The notes under the pieces were generated by a model. It saw only the letters and a program-made list of their open reading frames with translations, was not told the DNA's origin and did no database searches. This document shows, one piece after another, positions 8,446-14,952 of a DNA stretch of 64,000 bases. Source of the DNA: Companilactobacillus jidongensis (lineage in GTDB: Bacteria; Bacillota; Bacilli; Lactobacillales; Lactobacillaceae); contig NZ_RHOP01000008.1 in assembly GCF_003946575.1 (NCBI RefSeq), positions 46,833 to 110,832 of the forward strand, written 5' to 3'. Position 1 is the first letter of the stretch. Each line of letters opens with the position of its first letter. Made by a program: the position numbers and the translations under genes.

Positions 8446-8799
8446 ATGGTTAAAGTAGTTATTGCAGATAGAATGGGTAAAGGTCAAAAAGTTGCTAAAG
8501 GTGTCGAAGCTGCAGGCGGAGAAGTTTATGTTGTGCCTGGTATGGGTGCAGATATGCGTCTTGGTGATGAAATGAAGAAGCATGAAGCAGATTTTGGTAT
8601 CTCATTCTGCGGTAGTGGTGGTGCTGGAGCAATCACTGCAAAGAACAAATATGGATACACAGAACGCCACAGTATGCGTTCAGTTCAAGAAGGAATTACA
8701 GCTATTGAGGACGGGATTCAAGCTTTAGGATTTGGTTTCATGGACAAGGAAGAATTAGGTACTAAGTTGGTTGAAACATATAACCGTGTTCATTCATAG
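8446..8799 (+). CDS. SFCGS-family glycine-rich protein (EF_0830 type)
   Basis: A 117-residue soluble alpha/beta protein with a strand-loop start (MVKVVIADRMGKGQ) and the family signature GISFCGSGGAGAI. It has a single Cys (Cys55). AAGGAGG precedes the ATG. No activity is established for this family. Size, an initial beta-strand and a Cys in a Gly/Ser loop recall PTS EIIB proteins that carry phosphocysteine; that comparison is my inference. It lies between the PRD protein and the two membrane proteins. Confidence 0.8.
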   Translation: MVKVVIADRMGKGQKVAKGVEAAGGEVYVVPGMGADMRLGDEMKKHEADFGISFCGSGGAGAITAKNKYGYTERHSMRSVQEGITAIEDGIQALGFGFMDKEELGTKLVETYNRVHS

Positions 8800-8817
8800 G
8801 GATTGAGGTTGATAACA

Positions 8818-9186
8818 ATGGAGAACTCTCAAAAGATAGCTAACGAAGAAATCCAAGTATCTGGAACAGGCCAAACTAAACAAGAAGCAGTCGCTGACGG
8901 GTTATCCAAGATATCTAAAATCGTTAGAAAGAAAAACGAAATCACAGTGCAGATTACACCAGTTTCAATAGAAATTGATGAGGCAGAATGTAAAGAATAC
9001 AAAGAACACTTCCTTTTTGTTTTTCTACCTAGAAAGAGAACTATTTATAACGTTTCAATGAGTATCAGTGTTGAAATTAAATATATGGATTTGTCAGAAA
9101 TAGACTTTACGGAAAAACAAATAAAAGATCCCAATGGTGTCAGGTTGCCAAAACTGAGTACGTTGAGAAGTAGTAAGGGGAGTTAG
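8818..9186 (+). CDS. DUF4312-family protein (EF_0831 type)
   Basis: A 122-residue soluble protein, start ATG 8818 after GATTGAGG; an in-frame TTG at 8803 is less likely. It shows an alternating beta pattern (EIQVSGTGQTKQEAVADGLSKI, then VQITPVSIEID) and a single His (KEHFLFVFLP). It recurs with SFCGS, DUF4311 and DUF4310 proteins in firmicutes and enterobacteria. Function unknown; a cytosolic partner of the membrane pair is the simplest inference. Confidence 0.75.
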   Translation: MENSQKIANEEIQVSGTGQTKQEAVADGLSKISKIVRKKNEITVQITPVSIEIDEAECKEYKEHFLFVFLPRKRTIYNVSMSISVEIKYMDLSEIDFTEKQIKDPNGVRLPKLSTLRSSKGS

Positions 9187-9188
9187 AT

Positions 9189-9968
9189 ATGACAATACTC
9201 ATCATTTTACTGAAATCAATTTTGATCGGTGGATTGGTTGGATTCGCAGCTGGAATGGGTGCTGCCAGAATGTTCAATGCACCTACTGTTCAAGCACTGG
9301 GAGCATTTAGAACTCTTGGTGAGATGAATGCCTGCGAAGGAGATCCAGCATCACATTTTTCATTCGGATTAGGATTCTTCTTCAATGCATGGGCTTCAAC
9401 AGTTGGTGCCGGTGCTTTTACACAAGATGTTACACACCGTGTTATTCCTAACTGGGCTGCATCAGTTCTATTATTAAAAGATAAAAGAGTAGAAAAAACA
9501 GTACATGACCCTAAGAAGATGGCAATTGCTGGAGCTATTATTGGTATTATTGTAGTTTCATTCCTAAATACAACAGCTTCTGCTATTCCTAAGTCACTTC
9601 AAGTTACAGCTGTTAAGGTTCTTGTTCCAGCCGCTGACTTACTTATCAATATAGTTATGCCTATTATCTTCTGGCTAGCTGCTATCGATGCAGGTAAACG
9701 TTCAGGATTATGGGCAACAATTTTCGGTGGTCTTTCAGCTATGATCATGGGTAATGCCGTTCCTGGTGTTGTTCTTGGTATTCTAATTGGTAAAGGTGTC
9801 GATGAACTAGGTTGGACACGTATTACTAGAGTTATGATGGGTGCCGTCATTGCACTATTCATCTTGAGTGGATTCTTTAGAGGGTTCGATATTCAAATGA
9901 TTGAAAGTTTCAAGCTACAAGTACCAAGCTTCATAAATAATATGCACAGTGTGTTCAACATTAAATAG
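9189..9968 (+). CDS. DUF4311 integral membrane protein (EF_0832 type)
   Basis: A 259-residue membrane protein with about six or seven helices, Gly/Ala-rich. A conserved-looking polar stretch near residues 48-90 (GEMNACEGDPASHFSFG, then TQDVTHRVIPNW) contains Cys, Asp, Glu and His, and is the likely substrate or coupling site. It starts 2 bp after DUF4312 and is 11 bp before DUF4310. Two adjacent, similarly sized hydrophobic proteins suggest the two halves of one permease. No transporter family assignment is proven. Confidence 0.78.
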   Translation: MTILIILLKSILIGGLVGFAAGMGAARMFNAPTVQALGAFRTLGEMNACEGDPASHFSFGLGFFFNAWASTVGAGAFTQDVTHRVIPNWAASVLLLKDKRVEKTVHDPKKMAIAGAIIGIIVVSFLNTTASAIPKSLQVTAVKVLVPAADLLINIVMPIIFWLAAIDAGKRSGLWATIFGGLSAMIMGNAVPGVVLGILIGKGVDELGWTRITRVMMGAVIALFILSGFFRGFDIQMIESFKLQVPSFINNMHSVFNIK

Positions 9969-9979
9969 GAGGGGACATC

Positions 9980-10645
9980 ATGGATGAAGAAAAGACAATG
10001 GAAATAGATAAAAAGAGCTTTTGGTATTCTGAATGGTCATTCCCAATTATGGTTGGAATAATGGCTGCTGGTGTTTTTGCTGGTACTCACATGTACTTTG
10101 TATATAACGTTGGAGCATTTAATGAAGTTGCTATTGTTGCCATGCTAAAGGCTGGTATGGATGGTGGTTCTTATGGAGCCGCTGCAGCCTTTGGTGCAAG
10201 TTTCTTATTTGCTCGTATTCTTGAAGGATCATTAGTTGGTATCTTGGATTTAGGTGGTTCTATTTTAACCGGTGTTGGTATTGGTATTCCTGCTATTCTC
10301 TTGAGTATTGGTTGGAAGGCACCAATAACTAACTTTTGGTTATCAATTACCACAGGTTTAGTTCTAGGATTGATAATCGGTGGAATTATTACCTTGGTTC
10401 GTAAGTATACTATTAATCAATCAAATGCTACATTCGGTGCTGACGTTATGATGGGTGCTGGTAATTCATCAGGTCGTTTCCTTGGACCACTAATTATTCT
10501 TAGCGCTACTAGTGCATCAATTCCTATCGGTATTGGTTCTGTTATCGGAGCAGTTATTTTCTACCTTTGGAAGAAACCTATCGCTGGTGGAGCCATTTTA
10601 GGAGCAATGATCTTCGGAGCATTCTTCCCAGTATCACTTAAATAA
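9980..10645 (+). CDS. DUF4310 integral membrane protein (EF_0833 type)
   Basis: A 221-residue membrane protein with about six helices and a short charged N-terminal tail (MDEEKTMEIDKKSFW). It is Gly-rich with GxGIGIPAIL and GAGNSSGRFLGP loops. AGGAGGGG precedes the ATG. It is the probable partner of DUF4311. With SFCGS, DUF4312 and PRD proteins it could form a PTS-like or novel multicomponent importer for the substrate of the operon. Confidence 0.78.
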   Translation: MDEEKTMEIDKKSFWYSEWSFPIMVGIMAAGVFAGTHMYFVYNVGAFNEVAIVAMLKAGMDGGSYGAAAAFGASFLFARILEGSLVGILDLGGSILTGVGIGIPAILLSIGWKAPITNFWLSITTGLVLGLIIGGIITLVRKYTINQSNATFGADVMMGAGNSSGRFLGPLIILSATSASIPIGIGSVIGAVIFYLWKKPIAGGAILGAMIFGAFFPVSLK

Positions 10646-10683
10646 CAAAAATTAATAATTAACTACGTGAAGGAGTCTTACTT

Positions 10684-11424
10684 ATGTCAAATGTACCTAA
10701 CTTTTATAAAGATCGTGTTGCACTAAACGTTTTGGCAGGATCAGTTCAAAATGCCAAGGATTGTTATGAAGCCGCAGATCATCATATCGTACTAGGTGTT
10801 CTATCAAAGAACTATGATACTGATGAAGCAGCTATTAAGGATATGAAGTTATATCAAGCAGAAACTGATAACGCACTTTCTGTTGGCTTAGGTGCTGGAG
10901 ATCCTAAACAAAGCCAAATGGTAAGTAGAATATCTGCTGAACTACAACCACAACATATTAATCAAGTATTCACAGGTGTTGGTACAAGTAGAGCTCTATT
11001 AGGTCAATCAGATACATTCATTAATGGATTGGTATCACCAACAGGCAAACCAGGTATTGTAAATGTTGCTACTGGTCCATTGAGCAGTGATCAACCAGCT
11101 GCTGAAGTTCCTATCGAAACAGCTATTGCCATGTTGAAGGATATGGGTGGCAGTTCAATCAAGTTCTTCCCAATGAAGGGATTGGCACACATTGAAGAAT
11201 TCAAAGTAGTTGCTAAGGCTTGTGCGGACAATGATTTCTATCTAGAACCAACTGGCGGTTTGGATCTTGATAACTTTGAAGAAATTCTTCAAGTTGCTGT
11301 AGATGCAGGTGTTAAGAAGATTATTCCTCACGTATACAGCTCAATTATTGATAAAGAAACAGGTCATACACGTCCAGAGGATGTTAAGACGTTGTTTGAA
11401 ATTATCAAAAAAGTATTAGATTAA
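10684..11424 (+). CDS. DgaF-type KDGP aldolase, copy 1
   Basis: A 246-residue TIM-barrel aldolase of the family founded on Salmonella DgaF, which cleaves KDPG to pyruvate and glyceraldehyde 3-phosphate after DgaE. The presumed Schiff-base Lys is in GSSIKFFPMKG; LEPTGGLDLDN forms the phosphate loop. Last gene of the operon. About 80 percent identical to the minus-strand copy at 12926-13666. Confidence 0.88.
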   Translation: MSNVPNFYKDRVALNVLAGSVQNAKDCYEAADHHIVLGVLSKNYDTDEAAIKDMKLYQAETDNALSVGLGAGDPKQSQMVSRISAELQPQHINQVFTGVGTSRALLGQSDTFINGLVSPTGKPGIVNVATGPLSSDQPAAEVPIETAIAMLKDMGGSSIKFFPMKGLAHIEEFKVVAKACADNDFYLEPTGGLDLDNFEEILQVAVDAGVKKIIPHVYSSIIDKETGHTRPEDVKTLFEIIKKVLD

Positions 11425-11440
11425 TAATAAATCCTAAAAA

Positions 11441-11479
11441 ACAAGCTCGGTATTTGTTAAAACAGATACTGGGCTTGTT
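11441..11479. terminator. Hairpin after the operon
   Basis: ACAAGC...GCTTGT arms with extended pairing across 11441-11479. On the plus strand no clean T-run follows. On the minus strand it is followed by six T, so it would be a better minus-strand terminator. It may act as a processing or partial termination signal for the operon. Confidence 0.5.
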
Positions 11480-11527
11480 GTGGTTATGCGATAATTAAGA
11501 AGATTATTAGTCCCGTGGGAGGAAAGT

Positions 11528-12181
11528 ATGGAAGTATATTTTGTAAGACATGGACAAACGATTTTTAACTTAATGAGTAAAATGCAAGGTTGGTCCGATT
11601 CACCATTGACTGATACTGGAATTGAAGATTTAAAGAAAACTGGTAGTTATTTAAGCAAGGTACACTTTGATGCGCTATATAGTTCAGATTTAAAGAGAGC
11701 TATGGATACTGCTGAAATAATAAAAAAAGAAAATGATGCTAGTGATTTAAACTTGAAAACTAGTAAAAACTTTCGTGAAATATTTTTCGGGTCATTTGAA
11801 GGATTGAAAAATACAGATACTTGGAAAACGATTGGTGAACCATATGGGGTTACCAATCAAAATGATTTAGCTAAGAAATACTCCATGAGTTTCGTCAGGG
11901 ATGCTATGAAAAAGGCTGATCCATTAAATTTTGCCGAAAGTGCCGAAGAAATAGAAAATAGAATTAAACGAGGATTTGAACAATTGTTGGATGAAAATGC
12001 CGTTGATTCTAGAATTTTGGTGGTCACACATGGCACATTTATCAAAACACTGATGATGAATTTTACAGATATTAATATTGAACCTTCAGATGCATTTCCT
12101 GATAACGGTAGCATTACAAAAACTACATTGAATAATAATGGATTTAAAGTGACCGATTTCAACATCTTACCTAAAAATTAG
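11528..12181 (+). CDS. Histidine phosphatase family protein, copy 1
   Basis: A 217-residue phosphoglycerate-mutase-like phosphatase. The phospho-acceptor His is in FVRHGQTIFN, the acid/base Glu region in REIFFGSFEG and the second His in VVTHGTF. Many relatives are broad sugar-phosphate phosphatases. GGGAGGAAAG precedes the ATG. It is followed 51 bp later by a paralogue, the two being about half identical. Their position between two amino-sugar-acid catabolic arms suggests they relieve sugar-phosphate accumulation, but this is inference. Confidence 0.85.
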   Translation: MEVYFVRHGQTIFNLMSKMQGWSDSPLTDTGIEDLKKTGSYLSKVHFDALYSSDLKRAMDTAEIIKKENDASDLNLKTSKNFREIFFGSFEGLKNTDTWKTIGEPYGVTNQNDLAKKYSMSFVRDAMKKADPLNFAESAEEIENRIKRGFEQLLDENAVDSRILVVTHGTFIKTLMMNFTDINIEPSDAFPDNGSITKTTLNNNGFKVTDFNILPKN

Positions 12182-12232
12182 AAATCATAGCATATAATAA
12201 GAAGTAATGATTTCTAATGTGAGAGGTAAAAC

Positions 12233-12883
12233 ATGAAAGTATACTTTGTAAGGCACGGCTTAACAATGTTTAACATGCTAAATAAAATGCAAGGTTGGTC
12301 TGACACACCTTTAACGGCTGAGGGTGTATCAGTGTTAAAAAGAACAGGAGAATATCTCAAGAATATTCATTTTGATGCTATTTATAGTTCTGATTTGAAA
12401 CGTGCGGTTGATACTGCAAATATTATTAAGCGTGAAAATTTAACTAGTAATGCTGACGTATCCACTATTAAAAACTTGCGAGAGATGTGTTTTGGATCCT
12501 TTGAAGGCGATAAAGGTTCAGATGTTTTGGATCTAATGAGCAAGAAGTACGGTCAATTAATTAAAAATGAATCCGATGATGCTTTTAGTGCCATTATGGT
12601 CAGAGGACTTTTGAAAGAGTCTGATCCTACTGGATTGGCAGAGAACGTTGAAGATGTGGCAGTTCGTATTGATGCTGTTTTGAAACAATTACTTAATGAC
12701 AACAAATCTGATTCGACGATTCTAGTTGTTTCGCATGGAGCATTTCTGGAGACACTTATTTTGAAGTACTTTGGTGAAAACTTTGATTCCCGCGGAGCTT
12801 TTCCAGACAATGGAAGTATAACAATAACCGATTTGACTGATGATGATTTCAGACTTGAAAAATTTAATTTGTTACCAGAATAA
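12233..12883 (+). CDS. Histidine phosphatase family protein, copy 2
   Basis: A 216-residue paralogue of the preceding gene. It has the same RHG start (FVRHGLTMFN), REMCFGSFEG and second His (VVSHGAF). Shared MQGWSD and PDNGSIT stretches show a tandem duplication; the inserted segment around residues 95-130 differs most. GAGAGG precedes the ATG. It converges on the minus-strand dgaF copy, sharing a two-way terminator. Confidence 0.85.
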   Translation: MKVYFVRHGLTMFNMLNKMQGWSDTPLTAEGVSVLKRTGEYLKNIHFDAIYSSDLKRAVDTANIIKRENLTSNADVSTIKNLREMCFGSFEGDKGSDVLDLMSKKYGQLIKNESDDAFSAIMVRGLLKESDPTGLAENVEDVAVRIDAVLKQLLNDNKSDSTILVVSHGAFLETLILKYFGENFDSRGAFPDNGSITITDLTDDDFRLEKFNLLPE

Positions 12884-12924
12884 AAATACACTTCATTCAA
12901 CAAACAAGGATGAAGTGTATTTTT
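12883..12924. terminator. Bidirectional terminator between phosphatase and dgaF
   Basis: AAAATACACTTCAT and ATGAAGTGTATTTT form a 14-bp stem with A and T tracts on either side, between convergent genes. Confidence 0.92.
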
Positions 12925-12925
12925 G

Positions 12926-13666
12926 CTAGTCAACTAACTTTTTTATAATTGACTGTAATTTTTTAATATCCTCAGGACGTGTAAGACCTGTTTCTTTATC
13001 AATAATTGAGCTGTATACGTGAGGGATAATTTTCTTAACACCTGCATCTAATGCAATACTTAGTATTTTTTCAAAATTATCTAGATCAATGCCACCTGTA
13101 GGTTCCAAATTGAAATCATTGTCTGCACAAGCTTTAGCAATTATTTTGAATTCTTCAATGTGTGCCAATCCCTTCATTGGGAAGAACTTGATTGAACTGC
13201 CACCCATATCTTTTAACATGGCGATGGCTGTTTCGATAGGAACCTCAGCGGCCGATTGACCACTGCTTAACGGACCAGTAGCAATATTAACAATACCTGG
13301 TTTTCCTGTTGGAGAGATCAATCCGTTAACGACCGTTTCATTTTGTCCCAGAAGCGCCCGACTCGTGCCGACCCCTGTGAAGACTTGGTTAACATGTTGT
13401 GGTTGGATTATCTGTGATACTCTGCTTACCATTTGGCTCTGGTTAGGGTCTCCAGCACCTAATCCAACAGAAATAGCATTATCAATTTCTGTTTGATATA
13501 GTTTCATATCTCTAATAGCTGCTTCGTCAGTATCATAGTTCTTCGTGAGAACACCCAATACGATATGATGATCTGCGGCTTCGTAACAATCTTTGGCATT
13601 TTGAACTGATCCCGCTAAAACATTTAGTGCGACACGATTTTTATAATAATTTGGCGTTTTATTCAT
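12926..13666 (-). CDS. dgaF: 2-dehydro-3-deoxy-phosphogluconate aldolase, DgaF copy 2
   Basis: A 246-residue aldolase, same family and motifs as the plus-strand copy (GSSIKFFPMKG; LEPTGGIDLDN). The start is the ATG at 13666, 8 nt after GGAG. It follows the DgaE copy by 10 bp and is transcribed from the sigma-54 promoter near 14850, so this is the DgaR-controlled pair that serves the dgaABCD PTS. Confidence 0.9.
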   Translation of the reverse strand: MNKTPNYYKNRVALNVLAGSVQNAKDCYEAADHHIVLGVLTKNYDTDEAAIRDMKLYQTEIDNAISVGLGAGDPNQSQMVSRVSQIIQPQHVNQVFTGVGTSRALLGQNETVVNGLISPTGKPGIVNIATGPLSSGQSAAEVPIETAIAMLKDMGGSSIKFFPMKGLAHIEEFKIIAKACADNDFNLEPTGGIDLDNFEKILSIALDAGVKKIIPHVYSSIIDKETGLTRPEDIKKLQSIIKKLVD

Positions 13667-13676
13667 CAAGTATCTC

Positions 13677-14777
13677 CTAATTTAAAATTTCTTTTAATTT
13701 GTTTGTAATTATATTCATTTCTTCACTGTCTACCGCACGAATATCTAATTCAAATATTCCTTCATTAGATCTGTATTCACGAGTATATATTGCAATTTTT
13801 CCATTCTTCAGTTCTTTTAACACTGTCTTGGCATTTTTGGAACTATCGGGTTGGATTGTGATTTCAGCACGATATATTTCGCGCCCCGCCGCATCTTGAA
13901 CTTGTTTAGCACTAATATGTGGTACTTTGTTTAAGGATTCAATAAATGGAGTTAATCTATTTATCATAGATTTTCCGGATTCAGTACCGTTTTCTAGATA
14001 TTCTTTTAGAGCTGTAGTTAAACCAAGAATATTTTCTTTGCCAATTTTCATTGACCTACCGATACCCCTGGATTGCAGCTTTATCCAATCTATATAAGGC
14101 TGTTTTCCAAATAAGAGACCAGAAGCGGGGCCTTCAAGTGCCTTTGCACCACTAAATATAACAACATCTATATCCATTTCAACGTACTTCTTAAGATCTT
14201 CTTCAGCCGCTGCATCAAGAATCAATGGTAAGTTATGTTTGTGTGCAACTTCAACTGCATCTTTAACACTTAACATGCTCTTTTGAACTGCATGGTGACT
14301 CTTTACATAGAAGATTGCGGCTGTCTTGTCAGTGATCATCATCTCAATGTGTTCTTTACTACACATATTGGCATAACCAGCTTCAACAACCTTACCGCCA
14401 CCAAGTTCAATCATTACTTCTTCAGGAGTTCCATAATCAACGTTTTGACCTTTTGGAATAATGATTTCACGATTTGTATAACGTTCATCGAATGGGTGGT
14501 ATACATGATGCATACTGCCTTGTCCGATAATTCCGGCAACTGATTGTGCAATTGCGGCAGATGCTGAATTTACGACAACAGCTCCTTGAGAGCCTAACCA
14601 TTTTGAGATTTGTTCACCAGTTCTGTTAACTAATTCAGACATTTCAAAGAAATGTGTATCTCCAAATCTTTGTGCCTCTATTGCTATAGAGGGTACTTTA
14701 GATACGCCTAGAATTGTCATCTTCCCACTTGCATTTATTACATGTTTCAAACTGTAATCTTTATAAAAATCATTCAT
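13677..14777 (-). CDS. dgaE: D-glucosaminate-6-phosphate ammonia lyase, DgaE copy 2
   Basis: A 366-residue PLP enzyme converting D-glucosaminate 6-phosphate to KDPG and ammonia. The presumed PLP Lys is in FSGAKALEGP. GGGAGG lies 9 nt before the ATG. The promoter is a -24/-12 element, so expression should need RpoN and DgaR. Between 14210 and 14540 the protein is almost identical to copy 1 (two differences in ~110 residues by my count). In DNA about one base in ten differs, nearly all at third positions. Confidence 0.9.
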   Translation of the reverse strand: MNDFYKDYSLKHVINASGKMTILGVSKVPSIAIEAQRFGDTHFFEMSELVNRTGEQISKWLGSQGAVVVNSASAAIAQSVAGIIGQGSMHHVYHPFDERYTNREIIIPKGQNVDYGTPEEVMIELGGGKVVEAGYANMCSKEHIEMMITDKTAAIFYVKSHHAVQKSMLSVKDAVEVAHKHNLPLILDAAAEEDLKKYVEMDIDVVIFSGAKALEGPASGLLFGKQPYIDWIKLQSRGIGRSMKIGKENILGLTTALKEYLENGTESGKSMINRLTPFIESLNKVPHISAKQVQDAAGREIYRAEITIQPDSSKNAKTVLKELKNGKIAIYTREYRSNEGIFELDIRAVDSEEMNIITNKLKEILN

Positions 14778-14843
14778 TCATTTTTTCCTCCCAACTTAAC
14801 CAATTACAAAATAATTTATAAATGGTTGTTCAATTTCCTATAA

Positions 14844-14859
14844 GCAATAACAATGCCAA
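14844..14859 (-). promoter_or_regulatory. Sigma-54 (-24/-12) promoter of dgaE-dgaF
   Basis: On the minus strand the sequence reads TTGGCATTGTTATTGC. The GG (-24) and GC (-12) doublets are separated by exactly 10 bp, as RpoN requires. It closely resembles the promoter before dgaA (TTGGCATATAGATTGC). Confidence 0.88.
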
Positions 14860-14896
14860 AAAAAGGAAGTCCTTATTTGAAGGACTTCCTTTTTTA
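14857..14896. terminator. Terminator of dgaR overlapping the dgaE promoter
   Basis: AAAAAAGGAAGTCCTT / AAGGACTTCCTTTTTT makes a 16-bp stem with a 5-nt loop. It ends dgaR transcription (minus strand), and its far arm touches the -24 element of the dgaE promoter. Confidence 0.92.
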
Positions 14897-14919
14897 TTAT
14901 GTGAAACAGTATTTGTTAT

Positions 14920-14952
14920 TTTAAAACACTTCCCAAACAGTTTAAAACACTT
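14920..14952 (-). promoter_or_regulatory. Upstream activator repeats for dgaEF (DgaR site)
   Basis: Two copies of TTTAAAACACTT start at 14920 and 14941, 21 bp apart (two helical turns). They lie about 65-95 bp upstream of the -24 element. On the minus strand each reads AAGTGTTTTAAA, the same motif as upstream of dgaA. The outer copy touches the dgaR stop codon. Confidence 0.7.

Noticed and set aside
12553..12933. 126-codon minus-strand frame across the second phosphatase
   Set aside because: Fully antisense to a recognised gene and spans the terminator; no ribosome site or family resemblance.
14283..14543. 86-codon plus-strand frame inside the minus-strand dgaE copy, with a counterpart in copy 1 (7218-7526)
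   Set aside because: It mirrors the highly conserved dgaE core in antisense and lacks a ribosome site; open only because of codon bias.
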